From NCBI RefSeq assembly GCF_014648095.1, contig NZ_BMQL01000066.1:1-24728 (forward strand): a stretch of 24,728 nt of DNA, in the 5' to 3' direction. Under the pieces are notes generated by a model. That model saw only the letters and a program-made list of their open reading frames with translations. It ran no database searches and was not told the DNA's origin. The stretch is from Deinococcus ruber (GTDB taxonomy: Bacteria; Deinococcota; Deinococci; Deinococcales; Deinococcaceae). Shown here piece after piece: positions 1 through 8,856 of the stretch (positions are counted from its first letter, which is position 1; each line of letters opens with the position of its first letter). Position numbers and translations under genes: made by a program.

Positions 1-61
<61 letters not shown>

Positions 62-100
62 TGTCACGTCACGTTCACCAGTAACAATGCATGCGACTTT

Positions 101-141
101 ACTGCCGCGCACCGAAGAAATTTGGTGCGCGGTAGTTTTTT
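101..141 (+). terminator. Rho-independent terminator of the 16S gene
   Basis: A 13-bp stem (101-113 with 124-136, one G-U pair) encloses a 10-nt loop and runs into six T residues (136-141), with further T-rich sequence after. It lies about 40 nt past the 16S 3' end and would stop rRNA transcription before any spacer tRNA or 23S gene. Confidence 0.93.
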
Positions 142-176
142 ATTGTCTTTTTTTATTGTCATGGAATTTAAAGTCC

Positions 177-203
177 AAAAAAAAACAGGACGCCGAAGCG
201 CCC
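177..203 (-). terminator. Terminator of the SRPBCC gene
   Basis: On the minus strand a GGGCGC-TTCG-GCGTCC stem-loop (203 to 188) with a stable TTCG tetraloop is followed by TG and nine T residues (185-177). It lies 24 nt after the stop codon of the SRPBCC gene and stands back to back with the 16S terminator. Confidence 0.85.
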
Positions 204-226
204 CATCTGTTTTTACTGATTGAAGC

Positions 227-865
227 TCAGTTCTTGCTGCTGCCCTCAAAGGTCTGCTTAAATTTCTGGAGGTCTTCAGCGATCTGCTGGCTCGGCTCTT
301 CACCGAACAGCTTGGCGACTGCTGCACCCAGCGGGCCAGCCGGGGGACGGTAGCTGAGGGCCACATGCACGCGGGTTGAGGTGCCGCCGGGCATCGATTC
401 GAACTGCACGCTGCCTGCATTGTCGACGGTCGCGCCGGGCAGACTGTGCCAGCCGATGCGCTCACCGGGCTTGTCGTTCACGATTTCGGCTTCCCATTCG
501 ACGTGGCTGCCCAGCGGTGCCTTGGCGACCCAGCGGCTGCGGCGGTCATCAAGGACCGTCACACTCTCCAGATGGCTCATGATCTGAGGCAGATTTTCGA
601 GCTTGCGCCAGTAGTCGTAGACCTGCTGGGCCGGGCGATCAATCACCACGCTGTGTTCGACGAAGATGGGCTTGCTGGATGTGGCACCGCCGCCGGTTGC
701 CTGCATGACCGGATCGTTACCGGTGGCCGCGCGGTAGACCAGGTAGCCGCCCGCTGCCGCCATCAGCAGACCGAGAAAACCGCGTTTGCGAGCGCCGAGC
801 AGGGCCAACACGCCACCTGCCGCACCCGAAATGATGCGCTGTTGCTGATTGACATTCGTGTCCAT
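227..865 (-). CDS. Membrane-anchored SRPBCC (cyclase/dehydrase-like) protein
   Basis: This encodes a 212-aa protein. Residues ~10-48 are glycine-rich and hydrophobic (two short membrane-type segments, [16 protein letters not shown] and [16 protein letters not shown]), like the DUF2892/YgaP-type anchor. Residues ~66-205 form a SRPBCC/START-like domain with the family's typical start ([20 protein letters not shown]), a central [18 protein letters not shown] strand pair and a C-terminal helix ([20 protein letters not shown]). Such proteins bind hydrophobic ligands; many in this COG5637-like group have no known substrate. The ATG at 863-865 is chosen because GGAGG lies 5 nt upstream. It is monocistronic and converges on the 16S gene. 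Family assignment is strong; specific function is unknown. Confidence 0.88.
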   Translation of the reverse strand: MDTNVNQQQRIISGAAGGVLALLGARKRGFLGLLMAAAGGYLVYRAATGNDPVMQATGGGATSSKPIFVEHSVVIDRPAQQVYDYWRKLENLPQIMSHLESVTVLDDRRSRWVAKAPLGSHVEWEAEIVNDKPGERIGWHSLPGATVDNAGSVQFESMPGGTSTRVHVALSYRPPAGPLGAAVAKLFGEEPSQQIAEDLQKFKQTFEGSSKN

Positions 866-982
866 AGTTCCTCCGTGTTGAACGTTCCTCTGTACTGAAC
901 ATTCTGTTGTGCTGACACCACTGTGCTGGAATCAGACCCAGCGTACCGCGACTCTACTGCCTGGCGGCTGATGCTGCCGGAA

Positions 983-1043
983 CAATAAAAGAAATAAAAA
1001 TAAGCAACCGGCAACACCCCTTCCCGGCCAGCAGAAGTTGCTT
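983..1043 (-). terminator. Possible terminator of the 1055-1521 gene pair
   Basis: On the minus strand, AAGCAAC (1043-1037) can pair with GTTGCTT (1008-1002) across a 28-nt, partly self-complementary loop, followed by a T-rich tract with A interruptions (1001-983). It begins 12 nt after the stop of the acidic-peptide gene. The long loop and interrupted T tract make it a moderate candidate. Confidence 0.4.
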
Positions 1044-1054
1044 GCGGCGTGCGG

Positions 1055-1258
1055 TCAGCCGGGTTGGTCGGTATCGGCAGAGTCCTGCTGGTGGTGCTGC
1101 TCGATCTCGTGCGCTGCCTGCTCATCGGCAGGCGTGGCTGCCCCGTCCGGCGTCAGGTTGGTGTTCATGCCGTGGCTGACATCGCTGCTGCCCGAATGAT
1201 TCTCGGCGGTCTCCATCTCCTGTTCAGGGGTGGGAGTTTCGGCCCGGTCGTCTGTCAT
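1055..1258 (-). CDS. Small acidic hydrophilic protein, unknown function
   Basis: This encodes a 67-aa, strongly hydrophilic and acidic protein, rich in Glu, Asp, Gln, Thr and His, with no cysteine, no membrane segment and probably little fixed structure. I do not recognise a family. Its ATG (1258-1256) overlaps the TGA of the DUF2171-like gene upstream (shared ATGA, 1255-1258), which implies translational coupling and supports its being real. Low-complexity composition means conservation would need comparison with other Deinococcus genomes. Confidence 0.6.
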   Translation of the reverse strand: MTDDRAETPTPEQEMETAENHSGSSDVSHGMNTNLTPDGAATPADEQAAHEIEQHHQQDSADTDQPG

Positions 1259-1521
1259 GGCCGCACCTGCCTGCTGGGAGCCTGCTGCTCTGCGCCCTCT
1301 GCGAACTCGCTGGCCGTTTTGCTCAGATGAATGGTGCGGTCATCTGTCCAGCTTACCCAGGCCAGCGGAATCCAGACTTCACCTGCGCCTTCCTGCTGCA
1401 TGTGCAGAGACTCGCCATCGACGCCGATTACGGTGCCTACATGCTCTCCGGGTGCGCCGCCCATACTCCCGTCTCCGCGAGCATGAACCATTAGGCCCGG
1501 TTTGATGTCCTCCAGTCTCAT
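1255..1521 (-). CDS. DUF2171-like small protein
   Basis: This encodes an 88-aa protein. It begins MRLEDIKPGLMVHARGDG and has the DUF2171 layout: a PRC-barrel-like beta unit with HVGTVIGVDGESLHM, then a WIPLAWVSWTD strand and an HLSKTASEF end, matching the family pattern of G-x-V-x-x-V-D-G...WIP..WV...VHL. The family is common in Deinococcus and stress-related loci but has no proven role. The ATG at 1521 is preferred to an in-frame TTG at 1605 because the family homology starts there; the ribosome binding site (GGG only) is weak. It is the first gene of a coupled pair with the acidic protein. Confidence 0.8.
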   Translation of the reverse strand: MRLEDIKPGLMVHARGDGSMGGAPGEHVGTVIGVDGESLHMQQEGAGEVWIPLAWVSWTDDRTIHLSKTASEFAEGAEQQAPSRQVRP

Positions 1522-1681
1522 ACCCTGTAGTGTGCGGCAACAAAAGGGGCGGTGGAAGCGCTTTCCTTTACCGCTTCTTAGGACGCCGGGTAAGGTGAGA
1601 CGCAATCTGTGGCCTGGGCCAGCGCTTCAGTGTCCGGAAACACCACAATCCTGGCATGCCCGAATGCTCTAGCCTGCCAGG

Positions 1682-2575
1682 ATGAGTGCGTCTGCCCTTC
1701 GTCCCGCCCGGCTCGATGCCCTGAGTCTGGGAGCCATCCTGATTACCATCCTCTTCTGGTCATCGGCCTTCGCGGGCATTCGCGAGGGCCTGAAAGCCTT
1801 CACCCCGGTGCATCTGGCGCTCTACCGATTCCTGGTCGCCAGCGTGGCCCTGGGGCTGTATGCGCTCGCCATGCGCTTTCCGCTGCCCTCACGCGGCGAC
1901 CTGGGACGAATCGCGCTCGTCAGTTTCTCGGGCATCACGCTGTATCACGTGCTGCTGAATATCGGAGAAGTCAGCGTGCCCGCTGGAACCGCCAGCCTGA
2001 TCATCGCGGCGGGGCCAGTGTTTACGGCGCTGCTGGCAACCCGTTTTGCGGGGGAACGGTTGAATATGCTCGGCTGGATCGGCACGGCGGTCAGTCTGGC
2101 GGGCGTGGCGCTGATTGTGTTGGGCAAAGGCGAGAGCCTGGACTTCACACGCGGGGCACTTTTGATTCTGGCCGCCGCGCTGTTCACCAGCGTGTATTTC
2201 GTGTTCCAGAAGCCCATTCTGAAACGGGTACCGCCGCTGCAATTCACTGTCTGGAGCCTGATCGCCGGAACGCTGCCGATGCTGGTCTTCCTGCCGGGGT
2301 TCGGCACGCAGCTCGCGCACGCTCCGCTGAGTGCCCATCTGGCTGTGATCTATATCGGGCTGTTCCCAGCGGCATTGGCTTACCTTACCTGGACATTCGC
2401 GCTGTCGCGAGTGGGGGCGGGCACCACCACCAGTTTTCTGTACGTCAGTCCGGTGTTTGCCATTCTGATCGCCTGGGCGTGGCTGGGCGAGGTGCCCGGC
2501 TGGATCAGCCTGCTGGGCGGCCTGATCGCGGTGGCGGGTGTGGTGCTCGTCAATACCCGGGGACGCATCTCATGA
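1682..2575 (+). CDS. EamA/DMT-family transporter
   Basis: This encodes a 297-aa integral membrane protein with about ten hydrophobic helices in two EamA repeats (residues ~15-145 and ~155-292), typical length for the drug/metabolite transporter superfamily. Signature stretches include the [14 protein letters not shown] start, [12 protein letters not shown], and the second-repeat [16 protein letters not shown]. The ATG at 1682 has no AGGAGG; a TAGCCT box ends 6 nt before it, so the mRNA may be leaderless. Its TGA overlaps the ATG of the ABC ATPase-permease gene (2572-2575), indicating coupling. Because the neighbour is a probable riboflavin transporter subunit, and the DMT group includes the riboflavin transporter RibN, a flavin or related substrate is possible; this is inference from context only. 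Confidence 0.9.
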   Translation: MSASALRPARLDALSLGAILITILFWSSAFAGIREGLKAFTPVHLALYRFLVASVALGLYALAMRFPLPSRGDLGRIALVSFSGITLYHVLLNIGEVSVPAGTASLIIAAGPVFTALLATRFAGERLNMLGWIGTAVSLAGVALIVLGKGESLDFTRGALLILAAALFTSVYFVFQKPILKRVPPLQFTVWSLIAGTLPMLVFLPGFGTQLAHAPLSAHLAVIYIGLFPAALAYLTWTFALSRVGAGTTTSFLYVSPVFAILIAWAWLGEVPGWISLLGGLIAVAGVVLVNTRGRIS

Positions 2576-4062
2576 CCGTGAGTGCCGACGCGCTGCCCGC
2601 CATCGTCCTGCAAGACGTGAGTGTACGTCTGGGCGGCGCGGTGGTGCTGGAGTCGCTGAACCTGAGTGTGCGGCGGGGCGAATTCCTGGCGATCATCGGG
2701 CCGAGTGGCGGCGGCAAGAGCACACTGCTGCGGGTGATCGGTGGGTTGCTGCGGGTGCAGGGGGGAAGCGTGACCGTCAGCACGCCGCCCGCCTTCGTTT
2801 TCCAGGATTACCGGCTGTTGCCCTGGCGCAACGTGCGGGCCAACGTGCGCCTGCCTGCCGATCTGCACGGCCTGGTACCTGGCAGCCTGAATGCCGACGA
2901 GGCGCTGCTTCAGGTCGGCATGAGCGGATTTGCGCGGTACTATCCGGCGCAGCTGTCGGGCGGGATGCGGGCGCGGGTGGCGCTGGCCCGTGCGCTGGCG
3001 CAGTCGAGCGACGTACTGCTGCTCGACGAACCCTTTGCTGCGCTCGACGCACTGGTGCGGGAACGCTTCAACGACGAACTGTTGCACCTGCACGATAAGA
3101 CGGGCCGCACCACCGTGCTCGTCACGCACAGCATCCGCGAGGCAGCTTATCTGGCCGACCGAGTGGCGGTGCTGCGGGAAGGGCGCATCGTGAAGGTGCT
3201 CGACACCGGGCGCAGGGGCCGGGCCAGCGCCTACACCGAGGGGCTGGAGGCCGAACTGCGGGCGCTGCTGGGCGAGGGCGACAGCACAAGACTGCAAACG
3301 GAAGAGCCTGGGCGAATACGCCTCGGCTGGCTGTGGCCCGCGCTGTCGCTGCTGCTGGGGCTGGCGCTGTGGCAGGTCGCGGCGATGCTCATCAATCAGA
3401 AGTTTCTGCTGCCTGCTCCGGCACTGGTGTGGAGCGCCCTGACGACCAATGCCGGGGTGCTGCTGCCTGCTCTGGCGCTCACGGCCCGCACCGCGCTGTT
3501 GGGCGTGCTGCTGGGCGGCGCGGCGGGCCTGCTGCTGGGCTATCCGCTGGGGAAACTGCCGTGGCTGGAGCGCTTCCTCAGTCCGTATCTGGTGGCGAGC
3601 CAGAGCACCCCCATCGTGGTGCTGGCCCCGCTGCTGGTGTCGTATCTGGGCTACGGCACGCTCAGTGCGGTGATCGTCTCGGCGCTGAGTGCGCTGTACC
3701 CGGTGCTGGTGTCGGCCATCGTGGGCGTGCGCGAGGTGGACAGGGGTTACCTCGAACTGTTCCGCTCGCTGCGCTCCACACCCATTCAGCGCCTGTGGCA
3801 TCTGGAATTGCCGGGCGCGTTGCCGATTCTGCTGGGAGGTCTGCGCCTGTCGTTCAGTCTGGCGCTGATCGGAGCGGTGGTGTGGGAATTCACTGACCCC
3901 AATCAGAAGGGCATCGGCTTTCAGGTAGCGCAGGCGGGGGTGTATTACAACAAGGCGCTGCAATTCGCCGGAATCGCGCTGCTGATCTTCCTGGGGGTCG
4001 CGTTCTATCTGCTGCTGACCACCCTGGAGCGCCGGGTGCTGTACGGGCGTCGCCAGCGCTGA
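2572..4062 (+). CDS. Fused ABC transporter ATPase-permease, probable riboflavin uptake (RibX/RibZ-like)
   Basis: This encodes a 496-aa fusion of two subunits that are usually separate. Residues 1-~235 are an ABC ATPase of the nitrate/taurine/thiamine-precursor type: Walker [10 protein letters not shown] (43-51), Q-loop Q78, signature LSGGM (128-132), Walker B VLLLDEP (148-154), H-loop H186. Residues ~250-490 are a BPD_transp_1 permease with about six helices and an EAA loop ([20 protein letters not shown], 399-418). The start is fixed by the 4-nt overlap with the EamA gene. A family of ATPases paired with NMT1/THI5-like binding proteins normally imports HMP, taurine or riboflavin; the adjacent FMN riboswitch and RibY-like protein point to riboflavin. 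The gene is upstream of, not downstream of, the riboswitch. Confidence 0.9.
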   Translation: MTVSADALPAIVLQDVSVRLGGAVVLESLNLSVRRGEFLAIIGPSGGGKSTLLRVIGGLLRVQGGSVTVSTPPAFVFQDYRLLPWRNVRANVRLPADLHGLVPGSLNADEALLQVGMSGFARYYPAQLSGGMRARVALARALAQSSDVLLLDEPFAALDALVRERFNDELLHLHDKTGRTTVLVTHSIREAAYLADRVAVLREGRIVKVLDTGRRGRASAYTEGLEAELRALLGEGDSTRLQTEEPGRIRLGWLWPALSLLLGLALWQVAAMLINQKFLLPAPALVWSALTTNAGVLLPALALTARTALLGVLLGGAAGLLLGYPLGKLPWLERFLSPYLVASQSTPIVVLAPLLVSYLGYGTLSAVIVSALSALYPVLVSAIVGVREVDRGYLELFRSLRSTPIQRLWHLELPGALPILLGGLRLSFSLALIGAVVWEFTDPNQKGIGFQVAQAGVYYNKALQFAGIALLIFLGVAFYLLLTTLERRVLYGRRQR

Positions 4063-4124
4063 GCAGGCGCGGGAACTGTCGCCCGGAACTTCTCTACAGA
4101 AACAGAATGCTATTTTTGCGCCGC

Positions 4125-4150
4125 TTGACCGCCTGCGGGTCTGCTACAGT
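4125..4150 (+). promoter_or_regulatory. Candidate promoter of the riboswitch-ribY unit
   Basis: TTGACC (4125-4130) and TACAGT (4145-4150) lie just upstream of the riboswitch. The 14-nt spacer is shorter than the ideal 17, so the call is tentative, but a promoter is needed between the permease stop (4062) and the aptamer (4166). Confidence 0.35.
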
Positions 4151-4165
4151 TTGCGAGGCGAAAGC

Positions 4166-4372
4166 CATCCTTCGGGGCCGGGTGAAATTCCCGACCGGCG
4201 GTGATCGGTGAAGCGTCAGCGCTTTGCCACAGCCCGCGAAGCCAGGAGACTTTGCAGCATCCTCCAGGCCCGATCCGGTGAAATTCCGGGGCCGACGGTA
4301 CACCGCGAAACGCTTTAAAGCGACTCTGCTTAAAGCGCCTCTTCGCGGGACAGTCCGGATGAGAGAAGGAGG
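4166..4372 (+). ncRNA. FMN riboswitch (RFN element) aptamer
   Basis: The conserved RFN blocks occur in order: CCTTCGGGGC, GGTGAAATTCCCGACCGGCG, AGCCCGCGAAGCC, GATCCGGTGAAATTCCGGGG, CCGACGGT, then CAGTCCGGATGAGAGAAGG. The closing P1 helix pairs CCTTC (4169-4173) with GAAGG (4365-4369). The variable arm at about 4303-4347 is an extended AT/GC hairpin (AAACGCTTTAAAG region). This class binds flavin mononucleotide and turns down riboflavin synthesis or uptake genes; here it precedes a RibY-like binding protein. Confidence 0.96.
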
Positions 4373-4374
4373 AT

Positions 4375-4403
4375 ACCGACCTGCTCCCCTGGCAGGCCGG
4401 TGA
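4375..4403 (+). promoter_or_regulatory. Ribosome-binding-site sequestering hairpin (riboswitch expression platform)
   Basis: Directly after the P1 3' strand, ACCG (4375-4378) pairs with CGGT (4398-4401) and CCTGC (4380-4384) pairs with GCAGG (4392-4396), with one A-C mismatch and a 7-nt loop. The only good ribosome binding site for ribY, GGTGA (4399-4403, 6 nt before the ATG), is partly inside this stem. There is no U-tract, so control looks translational: FMN-bound aptamer, hairpin formed, ribosome site hidden. The competing antisequester structure was not identified. Confidence 0.65.
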
Positions 4404-4409
4404 CATCGT

Positions 4410-5393
<984 letters not shown>

Positions 5394-5407
5394 ACCACTG
5401 CTTTCTT

Positions 5408-5442
5408 CGCCGCCACTCTCCTGGAAGTGGCGGCGTTCTTTT
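5408..5442 (+). terminator. Terminator of ribY
   Basis: A perfect 10-bp stem, CGCCGCCACT (5408-5417) with AGTGGCGGCG (5426-5435), closes an 8-nt loop and is followed by TTCTTTT. It sits 14 nt after the ribY stop. The other strand lacks a U-tract, so it serves ribY only. Confidence 0.93.
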
Positions 5443-5466
5443 GCCTCCTGACTTTTGCCTCCTGAC
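5439..5466. repeat. 14-bp perfect tandem duplication
   Basis: TTTTGCCTCCTGAC occurs twice head to tail (5439-5452 and 5453-5466). It starts in the T-tract of the ribY terminator and ends on the first base of the G8 gene's stop codon. It looks like a recent slippage duplication and leaves both genes intact. Confidence 0.9.
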
Positions 5467-7850
5467 TATGGCGAGGCGATCCGAAGATCGAGCAGGCTGA
5501 AAGTGCTGTGGCCCTGAAGCGTGCTGACCAGTTTCAGATGCAGGGTCTGCCCGTCTGACCACGCGGCGTCGCCGGGGGTTGCCTCAAAGCTGGCGGCGTC
5601 GGCGCTGAGGGCCAGCGGCTGCGGGTGATCGCGCCCTGCGGTGAGCTGCACGCCCGCCCGGACGCCCGGCAGATCGAGCCGCACTTCCTGCCCCACTGCC
5701 AGATGGTGCAGCGAAACCCGCAGATGACCGGGCCAGGGGCCAGCCGCCGTGACGCGGTATGGTCCGCCCGCCCGCAGGTTGGCCTGAAAGGTGGTGTTCG
5801 CGCCGTCTCTCGGATTTCCGCGCAGGATCAGATCGGCTCCGTCTGTTCGGGTCAGGGTGATCGGCCCCAGGGCGTGCGGCGTGCTGTCCATATTGGCGAT
5901 AAAGACGCTGCCGAACAGCTCTGGGCAGACGAGTGCGCCCCATTCCGGCGGCGTGGTGCAGCCGGGGCCACCGAACCAGGGTGTGTTCAGCGTCACCGAC
6001 GCGCCTGCCGTGCCCGTCACACTGCCGTCCTGATCCAGAAAGACGGTGTTGCGGTAGCCGTCGGCTCCCTGGTCTTCATTCCGGGGAAGAGAGCGGGCTT
6101 CCAGCAGCACCGGCTGAGCATGAACGAAGCTGAGGCGGGCCGCGCTGCTCTGTGGATGCGTGAAAAACGGAGAGAAGCGCAGCGCTCCCAGCGCCCCGGC
6201 CTGCCGCGTCCCGTCGCTCTCGAAGTTCTCGAAGCGCACGTCCTTCACCGTGACCGGGCCATCGTAGAACTCGAAGCCGCGCAGGGGGGTGTGCGGCTCC
6301 TCCGGTTTGGGCGGGCCACTGGCATTGGCGGTTTCGCCCACCACCACGCTGCGCTGCAAGGTGGTATCGGCGGCAGCAAACGTCGCTCCGATGGCGTTAT
6401 CGGCCAGATGCGCCCCGACGATGTCCATATCGCGCCCGCGCAGCCACACCCCCCGGCGGCGGTTCTTGTAGGCCGTCAGGTCGCTGAAGACGGCCCGCTG
6501 CGAGGGTTCGTAGTTGGGCGGAGCCAGCACGCCGGGCGGATTTTTCAGGTTGTCTACGAAGAGGCCGTTATAGGTGTTGCTGTGTGAGACGTTGCCGTAA
6601 AAGCCGCCTAGTGGCGTGCGCCGGGGCCACAGCGTCGGGCTGGCTCCTGGCCCGCTGCCGTGTTCCAGCAGGTTATACCAGAAGCCGGAATGCGCTGCTC
6701 CCGCCGCGACATTGCCATGCAGTACGTTGTCGGGGTTGCTGATCCAGTACAGGCTGGGTTGCAGGTCGCTGTCCAGAATGGCCTCGCCGGGGGCGGCAGG
6801 TCGGGCCAGCACCGCCAGATTGCCTTCCAGCAGGTTCTGGCGTTCGTTGCCGTCTTCCAGAAAGAAACAGTGCCCGATGTCGTCGTAGGTGACGTTCTGG
6901 GCAAGACGCACGTGCTGTGTGCCGTGCAGCGTGATGCAGCGGTTGAAGGTGTGATGCACGCTGGAACGCTGCACGAACGACCCCTGCGCGTCGCCGGTCA
7001 GGTGGAAATGAACCGGATAGTTGCCGAGTTCGCCGCGCCGCCCGAGCGCCGTGAACTCGGTGTCGGAAGCGTGCAGCGTTCCGGCCTGCATCACCATGAG
7101 GCCGCCCGCCTTGCCTACTGCGGCGTCGGCGTCGGTGCCGCGCACCCGTAGCGTATGGCTGAGTAGCCCCACCTCGGCGCGTTCGTCGATGCCGCTCAGC
7201 ACTTCCCCGACATGACGGAAGCGCAGTGGACCCGCCAGCGTCATCAGGCGACCGTCTTCACTCACGCTTGTTACTTCCACTTCCTCGGCTTCGGTGGGTT
7301 CAAAGCCGCTGGGAGCCAGCACCAGATGATCGCCGGGCTGCCAGTCGCTGGGGTTCGCCAGATGAAGCGTGCTGCTTCCGGCCTGAGCGGTGGCGTCCAG
7401 CCGTGTCCAGGGCAGTCTCTCCTGCCCGCGCAGTTCCAGCGTGCCGCCTGCCAGCACCATCAGTCTGCCGTCCGGCGCGTCGTCTGCCGCGTTGCTCACG
7501 TCGCCCAACACCAGGTCGACGTGATGTGTCAGAGGATGCTGGGCCGTGCCGAATTCCACCCGGCCCGCCACCCGAACGCTGCCGACCGTCAGACTGAGCG
7601 GCTGATCGGCCACGCTCAGCGTACCGTCCACTTCCAGCGAAGCCAGTGGAGGCGGCGTCACGTCGAGCAGCACGCGTTTTCCCGCCGGAATGACCACCGC
7701 TTCACCCGCTTGCGGCAGGTGTGCGCCCCATTGCTGCCACGTCTGCGGGTCAGACCACGGCGGGGGGGCAGCACTCAGGCTGTGCGTCAGGATAGGCAGG
7801 GCCAGCACGACTGTCAGGGCACCGAAGGTCAGCCAGCGGCGGGATTGCAT
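5466..7850 (-). CDS. Secreted G8-domain, parallel beta-helix protein
   Basis: This encodes a 794-aa protein. Residues 1-28 are a signal peptide (MQSRRW..., hydrophobic core TFGALTVVLALPIL, SLSAA end). Residues ~30-150 are a G8 domain with its glycine and tryptophan pattern (PWSDPQTWQQWGAHLPQAGE, then VVIPAGKRVLLDV). The middle part (~260-620) carries repeated His/Asn/Gly-rich strands such as PVHFHLTGDAQGSFVQRSSV and YGNVSHSNTYNGLFVDNL, typical of right-handed beta-helix repeats. This layout is that of the CEMIP/TMEM2 hyaluronan-binding family and related bacterial surface proteins; a polysaccharide ligand is likely but unproven. The ATG at 7850 is preferred to upstream in-frame codons because the signal peptide starts there and a CATAAT box ends 6 nt before it. 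Confidence 0.88.
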   Translation of the reverse strand: MQSRRWLTFGALTVVLALPILTHSLSAAPPPWSDPQTWQQWGAHLPQAGEAVVIPAGKRVLLDVTPPPLASLEVDGTLSVADQPLSLTVGSVRVAGRVEFGTAQHPLTHHVDLVLGDVSNAADDAPDGRLMVLAGGTLELRGQERLPWTRLDATAQAGSSTLHLANPSDWQPGDHLVLAPSGFEPTEAEEVEVTSVSEDGRLMTLAGPLRFRHVGEVLSGIDERAEVGLLSHTLRVRGTDADAAVGKAGGLMVMQAGTLHASDTEFTALGRRGELGNYPVHFHLTGDAQGSFVQRSSVHHTFNRCITLHGTQHVRLAQNVTYDDIGHCFFLEDGNERQNLLEGNLAVLARPAAPGEAILDSDLQPSLYWISNPDNVLHGNVAAGAAHSGFWYNLLEHGSGPGASPTLWPRRTPLGGFYGNVSHSNTYNGLFVDNLKNPPGVLAPPNYEPSQRAVFSDLTAYKNRRRGVWLRGRDMDIVGAHLADNAIGATFAAADTTLQRSVVVGETANASGPPKPEEPHTPLRGFEFYDGPVTVKDVRFENFESDGTRQAGALGALRFSPFFTHPQSSAARLSFVHAQPVLLEARSLPRNEDQGADGYRNTVFLDQDGSVTGTAGASVTLNTPWFGGPGCTTPPEWGALVCPELFGSVFIANMDSTPHALGPITLTRTDGADLILRGNPRDGANTTFQANLRAGGPYRVTAAGPWPGHLRVSLHHLAVGQEVRLDLPGVRAGVQLTAGRDHPQPLALSADAASFEATPGDAAWSDGQTLHLKLVSTLQGHSTFSLLDLRIASP

Positions 7851-7856
7851 GCCCCT

Positions 7857-7862
7857 ATTATG
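7857..7862 (-). promoter_or_regulatory. -10 box of the G8 gene, probably leaderless
   Basis: CATAAT (five of six bases match TATAAT) ends 6 nt before the ATG at 7850, leaving no room for a ribosome binding site. No clear -35 hexamer is present at 16-18 nt; that place is occupied by an 18-bp tandem repeat. Confidence 0.5.
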
Positions 7863-7897
7863 TGTAAGAGGAGTAAGATGTGTAAGAGGAGCAAGAT
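7862..7897. repeat. Two tandem 18-bp units in the G8 promoter
   Basis: The unit GTGTAAGAGGAGYAAGAT occurs at 7862-7879 and 7880-7897 with one T/C difference. It directly abuts and overlaps by one base the -10 box of the G8 gene and fills the -35 region, so copy number could influence expression. Confidence 0.85.
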
Positions 7898-7946
7898 GAG
7901 AGTGCGAGTAACATAGCGGTGTGCGCCACTGGATGAGCAGATCGGC

Positions 7947-7952
7947 TACTCT
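7947..7952 (+). promoter_or_regulatory. -10 box of the AIM24 gene, probably leaderless
   Basis: TACTCT fits the TAnnnT form and ends 6 nt before the ATG at 7959. The interval (TTCCTC) has no ribosome binding site. No good -35 is seen, so confidence is modest. Confidence 0.4.
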
Positions 7953-7958
7953 TTCCTC

Positions 7959-8726
7959 ATGACGTCTCACCGTTTCAAAGTCAGTGAGCAATCGGGCAAC
8001 GGGCTGGGTATCGAGGTCTATGAGGTGGCGACCATGCAGCGCCTGATTCAGACGCGTGGCGGCTCGCCCGAACTGCTGGAGCACTACCACGCCACCGGCA
8101 AGCGGCAGGTGCGCTTTGTACTGGAGGGCGCAGGCATCCTGCTGGAGCCGGGCGCGTTCCTGTATTCGCACGGCACCATTACCAGCGCCGTCAAGCAGCA
8201 CGAGAAAGGCAATATGTTCGCCCGTGCGCTGCGGAGTGCAGGCACAGGCGAATCGGCGTTTGCGACCAGTTTCGATGGGCGCGGCGAGGTCTGGACAGAG
8301 CTGACATCGCAGCATTTTGTGATCGCTGAGATGGAGCCGGGTGAAGATTTCCTGCTCGACGACCGGGCATTCTTCGGCTGCCAGAACACCGTGAATCTGA
8401 GCACGCACCTACATACCGGCCTATCGGGGGCGCTGTCGGGCAACGGATTGGCGCAGCCCAAACTGTCGGGGCGCGGCCTCTTCGTGATCGAGTCGCCCGT
8501 GCCCGCCGAGGAAATCGAGGTGATCGAGCTGAACGGCGAGGAACTGATCGTGGACGGCGACCTGCTGCTGATGTACAGCGCTTCTCTTCAGGTGCAGCTT
8601 CGCCCGCTGGTCAAGGGGCTGCGAAATGCTCTGAGAAGTGGCGAAGGCTTGGTGTACGTGCTGCGCGGGAAGGGGCAGGTGTTCTTCACGCCCACGCACA
8701 AGCGGCCATCGGTGGCGAGCGTGTAA
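7959..8726 (+). CDS. AIM24 family protein
   Basis: This encodes a 255-aa cytoplasmic beta-rich protein of the AIM24/DUF124 family (TRAP-like beta fold). Diagnostic stretches are QVRFVLEGAGILLEPGAFLYSHGTI-like strands early on, the ALRSAGTGESAFATSF block and the LSGRGLFVIESPVP turn, followed by DGDLLLMYSASL. In yeast the namesake is mitochondrial; bacterial members often lie near stress genes but their biochemical activity is not established. It is a single gene convergent with the terB end of the ter block, separated by an inverted heptad-repeat element. The first ATG is used; a leaderless message is suggested by the TACTCT box. Confidence 0.9.
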   Translation: MTSHRFKVSEQSGNGLGIEVYEVATMQRLIQTRGGSPELLEHYHATGKRQVRFVLEGAGILLEPGAFLYSHGTITSAVKQHEKGNMFARALRSAGTGESAFATSFDGRGEVWTELTSQHFVIAEMEPGEDFLLDDRAFFGCQNTVNLSTHLHTGLSGALSGNGLAQPKLSGRGLFVIESPVPAEEIEVIELNGEELIVDGDLLLMYSASLQVQLRPLVKGLRNALRSGEGLVYVLRGKGQVFFTPTHKRPSVASV

Positions 8727-8732
8727 AAAGAG

Positions 8733-8851
8733 GTGATGGGTGATGCGTGATGTGTGTTGGGAAACGGGGCATGAAAACTTTACGTTTCTAGAAAGCTGTT
8801 TCCCGATACCTGTCTTTGACAACACATCACGCATCACCCATCCCGCATCAC
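8733..8851. repeat. Inverted pair of heptad repeat arrays
   Basis: Left array, plus strand: four 7-nt units GTGATGG, GTGATGC, GTGATGT, GTGTTGG (8733-8760), then GAAAC (8761-8765). Right array, minus strand: seven 7-nt units from 8851 to 8803 (GTGATGC, GGGATGG, GTGATGC, GTGATGT, then diverged) then GAAAC (8802-8798). The arms share a perfect 21-bp inverted repeat (8735-8755 with 8822-8842) around a 32-nt centre between the GAAAC ends. It fills the gap between the convergent AIM24 and terB genes and could also fold as a large hairpin in both transcripts. Confidence 0.85.
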
Positions 8852-8856
8852 TTCTT

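Noticed and set aside
64..465. Small ORFs on both strands across the 16S terminator and the SRPBCC gene end
   Set aside because: They run through two terminators and lack ribosome sites or protein-like composition.
2380..3963. Long open frame (527 codons) on the minus strand opposite the ABC ATPase-permease gene
   Set aside because: Gln/Arg/His-rich composition typical of antisense shadow in GC-rich DNA; the opposite strand has complete ABC motifs.
8733..8851. Possible CRISPR array
   Set aside because: Units are contiguous 7-nt repeats with no spacers of CRISPR size and no cas genes.
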